The position numbers were made by a program, and so were the translations under genes. From Piscinibacter lacus (lineage in GTDB: Bacteria; Pseudomonadota; Gammaproteobacteria; Burkholderiales; Burkholderiaceae_C), in NCBI RefSeq assembly GCF_016735685.1, contig NZ_JAERRA010000001.1, positions 868,001 through 932,000 of the forward strand: 64,000 bases of DNA, given 5' to 3'. Position 1 is the first letter of the stretch. Each line of letters opens with the position of its first letter. Positions 8,242 through 17,495 of the stretch are shown in pieces. Below the pieces are notes generated by a model, which saw only the letters and a list, made by a program, of their open reading frames with translations, was not told the DNA's origin and searched no databases.

Positions 8242-9465
8242 TCAGTCCGGCCGGGCGGGTTGCGGCAGATGCCGCCTGACCCCCAGCCAGGCCAGCAGGC
8301 CGATGCTCATCAGCCCCAGCGAGCCCAGCGCCAGCGCGACGGTGGAATGCATCACCAGCGGCGTCAGCAGGCCCGCCACGAGGCCGTTGGCCAGGCTGCC
8401 CACCCCCATTTGCAGGGATGAGGCCATGCCGCGCCGCGTCGGCGCCAGGTCCAGCACCATCAGCGTGACCACCGGCACCATCAGCGCCCAGCCGAAGGAG
8501 AAGATGGCCACCGGCAGCATCGCCCAGGCCGCATGGGCCGGGAAGGCCAGGTTGGCCGCCACATTGAGCAGCGAGATGCCGACCATGATGCGGAAGCCGC
8601 GCCGGATCTGCCGCGCCGGCGGCAGCTTGCCCGCCAGCCGCCCGCTCCACCAGGCGCCGGCCATGATGCCGGCGATGTTCAGCACGAAGAACCAGAAGTA
8701 CTCGGTCGGCGCCAGGCCCAGGTGCTCGCCCAGCCAGGCGGGTGCCGCCATCACATAGAGGAACATGCCGTTGAAGGGCACGCCGCTGGCCAGGGCCAGA
8801 GCCAGGAAGCGCGGGTCGGCCAGCAGTTCGGCATAGCCGGCCAGCAGCGGCTTCAGGCGCAGCGGCTGGCGCTGGCTGGCATGCAGCGACTCCGGCAGCA
8901 GCCGGCCGTGGAAGGCGAGCAGCAGGGCGCCGACGCCGGCCAGGAACCAGAACACCGCATGCCAGTCGAGCCGGTCGAAGAGCAGGCCGCCGACCATGGG
9001 CGCGATCGCCGGCGCGATGCCGAAGAACAGCGTGACCTGCGACATCACCTTCTGCGCCTCGGCCGGCGGGAACATGTCGCGGATGATGGCCCGCGACACC
9101 ACCACCCCCGCCCCGGCCGACAGGCCCTGCAGCGTGCGGAAGGCGATCAACTGGCCGATGGTCTGCGACAGGGCGCAGCCGGCCGAGGCGATCGTGAACA
9201 CCGCCAGGCCCACCAGCACCACCGGCCGCCGGCCCAGCGCGTCCGACAGCGCGCCGTGGAACAGGCTCATGAAGGCGAAGCCGAACAGGTAGGCCGACAG
9301 CGTCTGCTGCATCTGCGCCGGTGTCGCGCCCACCGAGGCCGCGATGCCGGCGAAGGCCGGCAGGTAGGTGTCGATCGCGAAGGGCCCCAGCGCACCCAGG
9401 CCGGCAAGCAGCGCGGCCAGCATCCAGCGGGGGGCCCGCCAGAGGGCGGCGGCTTCGGGGTTCAT
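8242..9465 (-). CDS. Bcr/CflA family multidrug efflux MFS transporter
   Basis: This is a 407-residue, 12-helix major facilitator predicted to export drugs by proton antiport. The helix-1 motif 'LGALGPFAIDTYLPAF' and the loop 'GALSDALGRRPVVLVGLAVF' are characteristic of the Bcr/CflA/chloramphenicol-resistance subgroup. It stands alone on the minus strand, convergent with htrA, with 24 bp between their stops. The substrate cannot be told from the sequence. Confidence 0.9.
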   Translation of the reverse strand: MNPEAAALWRAPRWMLAALLAGLGALGPFAIDTYLPAFAGIAASVGATPAQMQQTLSAYLFGFAFMSLFHGALSDALGRRPVVLVGLAVFTIASAGCALSQTIGQLIAFRTLQGLSAGAGVVVSRAIIRDMFPPAEAQKVMSQVTLFFGIAPAIAPMVGGLLFDRLDWHAVFWFLAGVGALLLAFHGRLLPESLHASQRQPLRLKPLLAGYAELLADPRFLALALASGVPFNGMFLYVMAAPAWLGEHLGLAPTEYFWFFVLNIAGIMAGAWWSGRLAGKLPPARQIRRGFRIMVGISLLNVAANLAFPAHAAWAMLPVAIFSFGWALMVPVVTLMVLDLAPTRRGMASSLQMGVGSLANGLVAGLLTPLVMHSTVALALGSLGLMSIGLLAWLGVRRHLPQPARPD

Positions 9466-9589
9466 CCGGACAAGGGTTGGAATCGCCGCCGGACGCAGGG
9501 CCGGGCGGCTGCCGCACGGTGGCGGAAGGTGCCCGCAGCCAGCCCCGCAGGCAAGCTGAAGGGCCGGGCCATGGGCCGATGCTTAGTGT

Positions 9590-9947
9590 GAAGCGGGCCG
9601 ATAGGCCGGATTCTGTGCAGGGTCGAAGGCTTGCGCCCGCGACCCCGTGACCGCCATTCCTCTGGGCCAGGGATCGCTCGCCTGGCTCGGTGCTACCCAC
9701 CCGCCGGCACGTGCGGGACCACACTCCACGCGACCCCGAGGGATCGCGCACGCCGGCCTATTCGGTATTGCTGCGCGCAGAGATTGCCCGTTTCACCCCA
9801 CCCGGTCGCCCGGGCGGACTCGTCTCTGTTGCTCTGATCCTCACCTCGCGGTGGAGAGCCGTTAGCTCCTGCGCTGCCCTGTGCAGTCCGGACCTTCCTC
9901 CCGTGCCACCTTTCGGATCCGGCACCGGCGGCGGTCTGGCCCGCTTC
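9590..9947 (-). ncRNA. rnpB: RNase P RNA (type A, catalytic RNA)
   Basis: On the minus strand the 5' end GAAGCGGGCC pairs with the 3' GGCCCGCTTC to form helix P1. Conserved landmarks appear in order: GAGGAAGGTCCGGACT and CAGGGCAGC near the 5' end, GGGTGAAACGGG, CAATACCGAATAGG, and near the 3' end CAGAATCCGGCCTATCGG. This core catalyses 5' maturation of tRNA precursors together with the RnpA protein. The length of about 358 nt fits bacterial type A. A GACAAT -10-like box lies just upstream at 9957-9962. The ends are estimated from P1. Confidence 0.96.
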
Positions 9948-9977
9948 ACGGGTGCGATTGTCGCAGGCCGGGCGCGC

Positions 9978-10934
9978 TCAGGCCCGCGGCCGGCTGCGGC
10001 GCTTGTCACGCAGCAGGAACTGGCTGCCGCGGCGTTCCAGGTCGAAGAGCTGGGTGGCTTCGATCAGGTCGATCAGCTTGCGGTAGCCGTAGTTGCGCGG
10101 GTCGAAGCTGGCCTGGTTGCCGATCTGCTGACCGACGGCGCCCAGCGGCGACCAGCCGTCCTCGCCCTCGGCGCTCTCCACCGCATTGCGCAGCAAGCTG
10201 ACAAGGCGGGCATCCTGCTTGAGCGCGGCGCGGTCCAGGCGCAGGGGGCCGGCGGCCCGCGCCGGTGTGGCGGCCGGTGCGGCGCTGAGGCTGTCGACCA
10301 TCGCAGCCACTTGCGGGGGCAGTTCGGCCTCGCTCTCGTCCGAGGCAAGGGTCGGCGCGGGGCTGGCCGCTGGGAGCGCGGTCTTGCGGGCGGGGGCTTT
10401 CTTGGCCGCCGCCTTCTTGCCCGCCGGTCGTGCGGCGGGGGCGGGGCTCGGTTCGGGCTCGTCCAGCACGGCGGGTGCACCGAGGTTCTCGAGGAAGAGG
10501 AAGCGCGAGCAGGCGTTCACGAAGGGCGCGGGTGTCTTCTTCGCGCCGAAGCCGAAGACCAGGGCGCCCTTGGCCCGCAGGTGCATGACGAGGGGGGTGA
10601 AGTCGGCATCGCTGCTGACGATGCCGAAGGCCTCGGGCCGGTCGGTGTAGAGCAGCTCCAGCGCCTCGATGGTCATCACCATGTCGGTCGCGTTCTTGCC
10701 CTTGCTCACGTCGAACTGCTGCACCGGGCGGATGGCGTATTCGTGCAGCACGGCTTCCCAGCCCTTGAGCTCCTGCTTCTTCCAGTTGCCGTAGGCGCGG
10801 CGGATGTTGCTGACGCCGTGCTTGGCGAGCTCGGCCAGGATCACGTCGATCTTGGCGGCCGGCGAGTTGTCGGCGTCGATCAGCAGGGCGATGCGCGCCT
10901 CGCGCGGCAGGCCGGAGGGGGGATGCAGATTCAT
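9978..10934 (-). CDS. NYN-domain (LabA/DUF88) protein with C-terminal OST-HTH/LOTUS-like domain
   Basis: This is a 318-residue predicted cytoplasmic RNase of the PIN-like NYN superfamily. The N-terminal domain shows the acidic catalytic pattern: 'ALLIDADNS' near residue 18, 'GKNATDMVMTIEALELLY' near 80 and 'GIVSSDADFTPLV' near 105. A low-complexity Lys/Ala/Pro linker (about 160-215) leads to a C-terminal region (about 240-315, 'WSPLGAVGQQIGNQASFDPRNYG') typical of the OST-HTH RNA-binding fold. Its stop is 30 bp upstream of the rnpB 5' end on the same strand. The substrate is unknown. Confidence 0.85.
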   Translation of the reverse strand: MNLHPPSGLPREARIALLIDADNSPAAKIDVILAELAKHGVSNIRRAYGNWKKQELKGWEAVLHEYAIRPVQQFDVSKGKNATDMVMTIEALELLYTDRPEAFGIVSSDADFTPLVMHLRAKGALVFGFGAKKTPAPFVNACSRFLFLENLGAPAVLDEPEPSPAPAARPAGKKAAAKKAPARKTALPAASPAPTLASDESEAELPPQVAAMVDSLSAAPAATPARAAGPLRLDRAALKQDARLVSLLRNAVESAEGEDGWSPLGAVGQQIGNQASFDPRNYGYRKLIDLIEATQLFDLERRGSQFLLRDKRRSRPRA

Positions 10935-10991
10935 GCCCCCATCATGCCCGCAGCGCCGCCGCGCGGGCCGCGGCGCCCGGGAGGCGGGGGC

Positions 10992-12038
10992 TCAGGCTTG
11001 AAGCCGCCAGGCCAGGGTCTCGCCGCCGCGCAGGGGCTTGAGCACGGTTTCGCCGAAGGGCAGGGATTCGGGCAGGGCCCAGGGCGCGCGCCGCAGCGTC
11101 ACGGTGCCGGCATTGACGGGCAGGCCGTAGAAGGCCGGGCCGTGCAGGCTGGCGAAGCCTTCGAGCTTGTCCAGCGCCCCGGCGGCCTCGAAGGCCTCGA
11201 CATACAGCTCCAGCGCGCTCAGCGCGGTGTAGCAGCCGGCGCAGGCGGCGGCATGTTCCTTGAGCGGCGCGGCATGCGGCGCGCTGTCGGTGCCGAGGAA
11301 GAAGCGCGGGCTGCCGGAGGTGGCCGCCTCGACCAGGGCCAGGCGATGCGTCTCGCGCTTGAGCACCGGCAGGCAGTAGTAGTGCGGCCGCAGGCCGCCC
11401 TGGAAGATGGCGTTGCGGTTGTAGAGCAAATGGTGTGCGGTCACGGTCGCGGCGATCGGGCCCTCCGCGTCGCGCACATAGTGCGCCGCCTCGCGGGTGG
11501 TGATGTGCTCGAAGACGATCTTCAGCGCCGGGAAGTCGCGGCGCAGCGGCCGCAGCACGCGGTCGATGAAGACGGCCTCGCGGTCGAAGAGGTCGATGTC
11601 GCCATCGGTCACCTCGCCGTGGATCAGCAGCAGGATGCCCTCGCGCTGCATGGCCTCCAGCGTCGCGTGGCACTTGCGCAGGTCGGTCACGCCGGCATCG
11701 CTGTTGGTGGTCGCGCCGGCGGGGTAGAGCTTGAAGGCGACGACGCCGGCCGCCTTGGCGCGCTGCACTTCCTCGGGCGGCGTGTTGTCGGTCAGGTAGA
11801 GGACCATCAGCGGCTCGAAGTCCGTGCCCGGCCCGGTGGTCGGGCGGGCCGCCAGGATGCGTTCGCGGTAGGCCAGGGCCTGGGCCGCGGTGGTGACCGG
11901 CGGCTTCAGGTTGGGCATGACGATGGCGCGGGCGAACTGCCGCGCGGTGTCCGGCAACACGGCGGCCAGGGCCGCGCCATCGCGCAGATGCAGGTGCCAG
12001 TCGTCGGGGCGGGTGAGGGTGAGGAGGTCGGCGCTCAT
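10992..12038 (-). CDS. pyrC: Dihydroorotase (PyrC, class II)
   Basis: Dihydroorotase cyclises carbamoyl-aspartate to dihydroorotate in pyrimidine synthesis. The 348-residue protein shows the first metal motif '[10 protein letters not shown]' near residue 12, the carbamylated lysine in '[14 protein letters not shown]', further zinc-ligand histidines in 'LIHGEVT' and 'FEHITTREA', and the catalytic aspartate in '[10 protein letters not shown]'. The ATG at 12038 fits homologue length; the longer frame to 12200 has no support. It is divergent from epsI. Confidence 0.96.
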   Translation of the reverse strand: MSADLLTLTRPDDWHLHLRDGAALAAVLPDTARQFARAIVMPNLKPPVTTAAQALAYRERILAARPTTGPGTDFEPLMVLYLTDNTPPEEVQRAKAAGVVAFKLYPAGATTNSDAGVTDLRKCHATLEAMQREGILLLIHGEVTDGDIDLFDREAVFIDRVLRPLRRDFPALKIVFEHITTREAAHYVRDAEGPIAATVTAHHLLYNRNAIFQGGLRPHYYCLPVLKRETHRLALVEAATSGSPRFFLGTDSAPHAAPLKEHAAACAGCYTALSALELYVEAFEAAGALDKLEGFASLHGPAFYGLPVNAGTVTLRRAPWALPESLPFGETVLKPLRGGETLAWRLQA

Positions 12039-12198
12039 GGGCGAATTGTCGGCCCTGGGCGCATCCGCCCTCCGGCGGGCGGCGTAGACCGTTCGGTCAC
12101 AATCCCAGCCCGTGCGGATGCGCTGGCAGGATGGCTGCTCACGGCATCGCCGCCCGGCCGATCCCCTGCCGCCTGTTTTTCCAGAAGGATGGATGTTC

Positions 12199-12897
12199 AT
12201 GCAGCCTCTCGCCGTCCGACGTGCGTTCCTGGCCAGCGGCCTGATGCTGGGCGCGTCTGCCCTTGCCTATGCCGTGCGGCCGCGCCGTCATGCCAGCGAG
12301 TCGGGAAGCCAGTTGGACCTGGAGACCTTGGTGCCCGCCCGTTTCGGCGCCTGGGAAGTCGACACCACCCTGGCCCAGCCCCTGGTCAATCCGCAGACTC
12401 AGGAACTGCTCGACAAGCTCTACAACCAGATCCTGTCGCGCACCTACCTCGGGCCGCAGGGCGAGCGCGTCATGCTGTCGCTGGCCTACGGCGGAGACCA
12501 GCGCAGCTCGCTTCAGGCCCACATGCCCGAGGTCTGCTACCCGGCCCAGGGCTTCAAGCTGCTGGACCTGAACGACGGCGCGATCGAGCTGCCCGGCGGC
12601 AGCATACCGGTGCGTCGGCTGATGACCGAGCTCGGCCCGCGCAAGGAGCCGGTGACCTACTGGTTCACGATGGGCGGCGCCACCGTCAAGGACACCTGGG
12701 ACAAGCGCATGGTGCAGTTGCGCCTGCTGCTGACCGGGCAGATTCCGGACGGCCTGCTCTTCCGCGTCTCCACCCTCGATGCCGACCCGCAGGCCGGCTG
12801 GGCAGCGCAGCAGCGCTTCGTGGCCGACCTGCTGGCGGCGGTCGATGCGCCGACGCGCACCCGCCTGGCCGGGCTGGCGCCAGCAACCGCGCCCTGA
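12199..12897 (+). CDS. epsI: Exosortase-associated protein EpsI
   Basis: EpsI-family proteins accompany exosortases in Gram-negative exopolysaccharide/PEP-CTERM loci; their biochemical role is unresolved. The 232-residue protein has an N-terminal hydrophobic export signal ('[16 protein letters not shown]') and the family block '[18 protein letters not shown]' with its conserved cysteine, followed by '[11 protein letters not shown]'. AAGGA lies 9 bases before the ATG at 12199; an ATG at 12193 is also possible. No exosortase gene is in the window. The last 30 bases are part of an imperfect tandem duplication that extends past the stop. Confidence 0.85.
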   Translation: MQPLAVRRAFLASGLMLGASALAYAVRPRRHASESGSQLDLETLVPARFGAWEVDTTLAQPLVNPQTQELLDKLYNQILSRTYLGPQGERVMLSLAYGGDQRSSLQAHMPEVCYPAQGFKLLDLNDGAIELPGGSIPVRRLMTELGPRKEPVTYWFTMGGATVKDTWDKRMVQLRLLLTGQIPDGLLFRVSTLDADPQAGWAAQQRFVADLLAAVDAPTRTRLAGLAPATAP

Positions 12898-12930
12898 ACC
12901 GGGCTGGCGCTCGCAATCGCGCCCCGAGGC
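12871..12930 (+). repeat. Two-copy 30-bp imperfect tandem repeat at the 3' end of epsI
   Basis: Copies at 12871-12900 and 12901-12930 agree at 24 of 30 positions and share the first ten bases gggctggcgc. The first copy holds the epsI TGA; in the second the same triplet reads CGA. It looks like a local slippage duplication at the gene end. Confidence 0.7.
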
Positions 12931-12969
12931 CGCGCCGCTCGTCCGCGCGGTGGCGGCCGGCCGGCGCCC

Positions 12970-13995
12970 TCAGCCCAGGCCCTGGGGCTCGCGGGTCTGC
13001 CAGGCCCAACTGTCGGTGCACATGGCGTCCAGCCCGCGCTTGGCCTGCCAGCCCAGCAGCTCGCGGGCAAGCGCCGGGTCGGCCCAGTAGGCCGGCAGGT
13101 CGCCGGCCCGGCGCGGGCCGAAGTGATGCGCGATCGGGTGGCCGCAGGCGCGCTCGTAGGCGCGCAGCACCTCCAGCACGCTGTGGCCCCGGCCGGTGCC
13201 CAGGTTGACCGTCAGGCTGCCGGGCTGGCCCAGCAGGCGGTCGAGCGCGGCGACATGGCCCTCGGCCAAATCTTCCACATGCAGGTAGTCGCGCATGCAG
13301 GTGCCGTCCGGCGTCGGATAGTCCTTGCCGAAGATCTGCAGCGACTCGCGCCGGCCGATCGCCACCTGGGCGATGAAGGGCATCAGGTTGTTCGGGATGC
13401 CGCGCGGGTCCTCGCCCAGGCGACCGCTGGGGTGCGCGCCGACCGGGTTGAAGTAGCGCAGGCAGGCGAGCTGCCAGGCCGGCTCGCGCTGGCCCAGGGC
13501 GCTCAGCCACTGCTCGCCATGCAGCTTGGTCAGGCCGTAGGGGTGGGTGGCGCCCAGCCGCATCGTCTCGCGCCAGGGCGGGGGCTCCTCGCCGGCATAG
13601 ACCGTGGCCGAGGAGCTGAAGACGAAGCGGTGCACGCCATGCGCGAGCAGGGCCTCGCAGACCGTCCACAGCCCGCCCAGATTGACCCGGGCGTAGTCGA
13701 AGGGCTTCTGCACCGATTCGCCGACCGCCTTGAGCGCGGCGAAGTGCACGACGGCATCGACGGGATGGCGGGCGAGCACCGCTTCGACCTCGGCCCGCAC
13801 GGTGACGTCGGCCCGCTCGAAGACGGGCGTCCTGCCCGAGAGCTCGGCAATGCGCTCCAGCACCCGGGGCGAGCTGTTGGCGAAGTTGTCGAGGCCGACC
13901 ACTTCATGACCGGCCGCCAGCAGGGCCAGCCAGGTGTGGGAGCCGATGTAGCCGGTGGCTCCCGTCAGCAGCACCCGTGCGCCGCGACCGCTCAT
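12970..13995 (-). CDS. galE: UDP-glucose 4-epimerase
   Basis: GalE interconverts UDP-glucose and UDP-galactose and supplies sugars for exopolysaccharide or LPS. This is a 341-residue extended short-chain dehydrogenase with the NAD-binding 'LLTGATGYIGSH' at the N-terminus, the serine of the catalytic region in 'VFSSSATVYAG' (about 122-132) and the YxxxK active site in 'HPYGLTKLHGE'. The 'RYFNPVGAHPSG' block is also typical. Its ATG at 13995 overlaps the TGA of the upstream EpsL-like gene (ATGA), which indicates translational coupling and a shared exopolysaccharide operon. Confidence 0.94.
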   Translation of the reverse strand: MSGRGARVLLTGATGYIGSHTWLALLAAGHEVVGLDNFANSSPRVLERIAELSGRTPVFERADVTVRAEVEAVLARHPVDAVVHFAALKAVGESVQKPFDYARVNLGGLWTVCEALLAHGVHRFVFSSSATVYAGEEPPPWRETMRLGATHPYGLTKLHGEQWLSALGQREPAWQLACLRYFNPVGAHPSGRLGEDPRGIPNNLMPFIAQVAIGRRESLQIFGKDYPTPDGTCMRDYLHVEDLAEGHVAALDRLLGQPGSLTVNLGTGRGHSVLEVLRAYERACGHPIAHHFGPRRAGDLPAYWADPALARELLGWQAKRGLDAMCTDSWAWQTREPQGLG

Positions 13996-15347
13996 TCGAG
14001 CGCGACCGAGGCCGTGCAACCGAAGGTGTTGGCCGAATAGCTGCGGGTGTTGGCCACGGCGTCGCGCTGGGCGTGGCTGAGCTCGCAGCTCAGGCCGACG
14101 ATGCGGTGCACGGCCCAGGAGGCATTGAGCGAGGCGCGGCGGATGGTCGTCGTCTCGTCGGTGCCGGCCAGGGTCCGGTCCAGGTCCTCGCGGGAATAGG
14201 AGACCTTGCCCCGCACGGCGATCTTCGACGTGGCCGCCCAGGTCGCGCCGAAATCCAGGGTGTTGGTCACGCGAGCGTCCGAGAGGAAGCTCAGGTTGGG
14301 ATCCAAGACCGGCGTGCCGCCCGGGGGCGTGCCCGCGCCGATGCGCTCGCTGGCCGTGGCGCCCGAGTTGGTCTGGCGCGAGAAACCACCTTCCAAGTTG
14401 ATCTTGGAGGTCAGCGCATAGGTCGCGTTGAAGCTGCCGGTCAGGCCCGAGAAGTCGCGGGCGGTGATGTTGTCGTGCTGCTCGTCGGTGTACGAGATGT
14501 TGCCGCGCAGGCTGAGGCGGTCACCGGGCAGGTAGTTGACGGTGAAGCTGAGGTCCTTGCGGTCGTAGTCGTCGTCCGGGTACTCGCCGTCGGTGTAGCT
14601 GGTGCGCACGCCCAGGGTCAGGGCCGGGCTGGGCTTGTAGCGCACGCCCACGCCGATCTGGCGAGTATCGCGTTCGCGCAGGCCGGCCGAGTCGATGCTG
14701 TAGTCCACGCTGGTCAGGTCGCCGAAGGCATCCAGGCTCCAGGCCGCGAACAGGCCGTAGCGGGCGTCGAAGTTCAGGTAGCGGGTGCTTTCCTGGTTGC
14801 GCTGCTCGCGAACCACCGTGCCGCCGCCGATCGCGTCGACTAGCTGGTCCAGCGGCACCTGATCCCGCGTCACGCCCGCCTGGACCTTGCCGGCCCAGTT
14901 GCTGCCGATCTCCCACTGCAGCCGGGTGTTGAGTCGGTAGCCATTGCCATCGAGCTGGTCGTTGTCGCGGTACATGTGGCGCAGGACGGTGGCCTCCGCA
15001 TTCAGCACCTGGCGGCTGAGGAAGAGCCGGGTACCGACCGTGGCCGACGTGGTCGAGACCATGTCGGAATCCTCCTGGTCGTTGCCGCGGCGGAAGAGGT
15101 TGTCCTCAAAGCGCAGGGACTGCGACAAGCGGTAGTACACGCCGCGGGTCGGCTCCGACAGGCCGCTGGGCGAGACCGCCACATTGCCGGACGCACCGCC
15201 TGCGGCGGCCTCGCTGGCCGAGCCGGCCGGCGCAGCGCCTCCGGCATCGGCCTGGGCCAGGGCGATGCCGCTCCAGGCGGCCATCACCGATAGGGCAAGC
15301 ACCGAGGGCAGCAGGTTCTTGCGGAGCGAGGTGTTCTTGGCGTTCAT
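13992..15347 (-). CDS. epsL: EpsL-like outer-membrane beta-barrel protein of exopolysaccharide operon
   Basis: This 451-residue protein has a signal peptide (about 1-31, ending 'GIALAQA'). A low-complexity Ala/Gly segment follows, then a long run of alternating hydrophobic/polar strands from about residue 65 to the C-terminus ('YYRLSQSLRFEDNLFRRG' at the start of the barrel). This matches the EpsL family found with exosortase-type exopolysaccharide genes, which is presumed to help polymer export across the outer membrane. It follows the sugar transferase gene by 49 bp and is coupled to galE. The function is inferred from family and context. Confidence 0.8.
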   Translation of the reverse strand: MNAKNTSLRKNLLPSVLALSVMAAWSGIALAQADAGGAAPAGSASEAAAGGASGNVAVSPSGLSEPTRGVYYRLSQSLRFEDNLFRRGNDQEDSDMVSTTSATVGTRLFLSRQVLNAEATVLRHMYRDNDQLDGNGYRLNTRLQWEIGSNWAGKVQAGVTRDQVPLDQLVDAIGGGTVVREQRNQESTRYLNFDARYGLFAAWSLDAFGDLTSVDYSIDSAGLRERDTRQIGVGVRYKPSPALTLGVRTSYTDGEYPDDDYDRKDLSFTVNYLPGDRLSLRGNISYTDEQHDNITARDFSGLTGSFNATYALTSKINLEGGFSRQTNSGATASERIGAGTPPGGTPVLDPNLSFLSDARVTNTLDFGATWAATSKIAVRGKVSYSREDLDRTLAGTDETTTIRRASLNASWAVHRIVGLSCELSHAQRDAVANTRSYSANTFGCTASVALE

Positions 15348-15396
15348 CCGGTTCTCCTGGGGCAGTGGAATGGCATGGGGATCGGGTGGCGGGCCG

Positions 15397-16791
15397 TCAA
15401 TAGGCCTGACGGTCGAACGCGAGCAACTTGATCGTACGCGCGATGATCTGGAGATCCAGGCTCAGCGACCAGTTGCGCAGGTACTCCAGGTCGTATTCGA
15501 CCCGGGCCTGCATCTTCTCCAGCGTCTCGGTTTCGCCGCGCAGGCCGTTGACCTGGGCCCAGCCGGTGATGCCCGGCTTGACCTTGTGGCGAACCATGTA
15601 CGCGCGGATCAGGCGTCGGTACTGCTCGTTGTGGGCCACGGCATGGGGGCGGGGCCCGACGATGCTCATGCGGCCCTGCAACACGTTGATGAATTGTGGC
15701 AACTCATCCAACGAGGTGCGCCGCAGGAAGGCGCCAAAAGGGGTGATGCGCGCATCGCCACGGGTGGCCTGCCGGACGACGGCGCCGTCGTCCATGGTCC
15801 GCATCGAGCGGAATTTGTAGACGACGATCTCCTCGCCGTCCAGCCCGTTGCGGCGCTGGCGGAAGATGACCGGGCCGGGCGAACTCAGCTTCACGCCCAC
15901 GGCCAGCATCATGAGGAGCGGCGCGATGAGGACCAGGATCAGGCTGGAGATCAGCACGTCCGACACCCGCTTGATCAGCTTGTTGGTGCCGGTGAAGGGC
16001 GTCTCCAGGATGCCGACCACGGGCACGCCGTTGAGGTCTTGCAGCCGGCCCTGGATGATGCTGATGCCGAAGATGTCGGGCACATAGAACAGCGAGGCCG
16101 TGGTGCCCTGTAGCGAGGCCAGCAGTTGCTGGATGCGCGGCTGCGAACCCATGGGCAGGGTGATGTAGACCTCATGCACGCCGTAGGCGCGGATGTAGTC
16201 GGCCACCTCGTCGAAACGGCCCAGGCGCTGGGGGGCGGCTTCGGGGTCGAGTCGGTCGCCCTCGCGGTCGTCGAAATAGCCCGACAGATGCAACTGCCCC
16301 TCGACCTGGGCCATCAGCGCCCGCGCCACCTTCACGCCCAGGGGGCCGGCGCCGACGATCACCGCACTGCGCCGGTTCCATGGGCGCGAGGCCCGCTTGC
16401 GAATGATGCGGCGGCCGATCAGCACCGCGATCCACAGCAGCAGCGGCGTCAGCGCCGCCCACCAGGCCAGCACCCGGAAGTCAAAGAAACCGAAGCTGCT
16501 GGTTGCGTAACCGCACAACGCGAAGATCGCGAGCAAGGTGATCCACGAACTCAGGATATCCACCGCCGAGCTCAGCGGCCGATCGAGAAACCGATCGCGT
16601 CCGGGAAAGGTCAGCGCGAAGACCAGCAAGCAAAGCGTGAGCGTGGCCCTCTGCACGGACTCCCCGTGGCCGTGGGTGACGCCCAGAAAGGTGCCGACGA
16701 TGATGGCCGGCTCGAGGAACGCCGCAACCAGCGAGCGCACCGACTGCGGTGCGCTGTAGAAGGTTCGCTTGTGGTCGCGTTGTTCGTACAT
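15397..16791 (-). CDS. Undecaprenyl-phosphate sugar phosphotransferase (EpsB/WcaJ family)
   Basis: This enzyme transfers a sugar-1-phosphate (often glucose) from a UDP-sugar to undecaprenyl phosphate, the first membrane step of exopolysaccharide assembly. The 464-residue protein has four N-terminal transmembrane helices, a Rossmann-like CoA-binding domain ('SAVIVGAGPLGVKVARALM', about 130-230), a fifth membrane segment near 275-300, and the C-terminal bacterial sugar transferase domain. Signatures there are 'VYKFRSMRT', 'RRTSLDELPQFINVLQG', 'SIVGPRPHA' and 'KPGITGWAQVNGLRGET'. The ATG at 16791 (MYEQRDHKRTF) is chosen by homologue length. It heads epsB-epsL-galE. Confidence 0.92.
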   Translation of the reverse strand: MYEQRDHKRTFYSAPQSVRSLVAAFLEPAIIVGTFLGVTHGHGESVQRATLTLCLLVFALTFPGRDRFLDRPLSSAVDILSSWITLLAIFALCGYATSSFGFFDFRVLAWWAALTPLLLWIAVLIGRRIIRKRASRPWNRRSAVIVGAGPLGVKVARALMAQVEGQLHLSGYFDDREGDRLDPEAAPQRLGRFDEVADYIRAYGVHEVYITLPMGSQPRIQQLLASLQGTTASLFYVPDIFGISIIQGRLQDLNGVPVVGILETPFTGTNKLIKRVSDVLISSLILVLIAPLLMMLAVGVKLSSPGPVIFRQRRNGLDGEEIVVYKFRSMRTMDDGAVVRQATRGDARITPFGAFLRRTSLDELPQFINVLQGRMSIVGPRPHAVAHNEQYRRLIRAYMVRHKVKPGITGWAQVNGLRGETETLEKMQARVEYDLEYLRNWSLSLDLQIIARTIKLLAFDRQAY

Positions 16792-16958
16792 CGTGGGGTC
16801 GAGCCAGGGGGGCGAGGCCGGCAATCGCACCAGCCAGAGGGGCGGAACGTCCGCAAGCGCACTCACCAACAGCCAGCGTCGCGGCCCGCATTGTGTCAAA
16901 GCCCGGTGATCCGCCCCTGCGGACCGGTCCGGCGTGGTGCGCCTCCTACAATCGATGC

Positions 16959-17495
16959 ATGTTTCAGGCCTTTCAAGACGCGCTTGCGCCGGACCGCTGG
17001 TGGACCCCGGTCCATGAACGGCTCACCCTGCTGATCAACCACCTTCTGTTCAGCGAGCCGGCGGCGCTGGAGCGCCTGCGCCCGCACGCCGGGCGCTGCG
17101 TGGAATGCCGGGTCGAGGGCGAGGCCCTGCCCGGCCTGCGCCTGCCGGCCAGCCGCTGGCGCATCACCCCGGCCGGGGCGCTGGAGGCTGAAGCCCTGGA
17201 CGAGCAGCCCGCCGACCTGCGCCTGACCGTGCATCTGCTGCCGCTGCCGCAGGCCCTGCCGCAGATGCTGGCCGGGCGTCGCCCGCCCGTCGACATCGAC
17301 GGGGATGCCCAGCTTGCCGCCGACGCCGCCTGGCTGATGGACCACCTGCGCTGGGATGCCGAGGCCGATGTCGAGCGCCTGCTCGGCCCCCTGCTGGGGC
17401 CGCGCCTGGTCGAGGCCGGACGTGCCCTGGCCGCCGGGCTGCGCGCCTTTGCCAGCCGCCTGCAGGCGGCCTGGCCCGGCGCGGCGCGGGGATGA
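16959..17495 (+). CDS. ubiJ: Ubiquinone biosynthesis accessory factor UbiJ (SCP2 domain)
   Basis: UbiJ is a lipid-binding SCP2-fold protein that organises the aerobic ubiquinone-synthesis complex. The 178-residue protein has an N-terminal SCP2-like half (about 10-125) and a helical, Ala-rich C-terminal tail. Sequence similarity is modest, and the call is strengthened by its position directly before ubiB, whose ATG at 17492 overlaps the ubiJ stop (ATGA). TACAAT at 16947-16952 is a possible -10 element, 7 bases before the start. Confidence 0.85.
   Translation: MFQAFQDALAPDRWWTPVHERLTLLINHLLFSEPAALERLRPHAGRCVECRVEGEALPGLRLPASRWRITPAGALEAEALDEQPADLRLTVHLLPLPQALPQMLAGRRPPVDIDGDAQLAADAAWLMDHLRWDAEADVERLLGPLLGPRLVEAGRALAAGLRAFASRLQAAWPGAARG

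Noticed and set aside
9690..13208. A very long plus-strand open frame (1172 codons) across rnpB, the NYN gene, pyrC and epsI
   Set aside because: It is a GC-driven shadow: it runs antisense to pyrC and the NYN gene and through the RNase P RNA, and its sequence is low in conserved motifs and rich in Arg, Gly and Ala.
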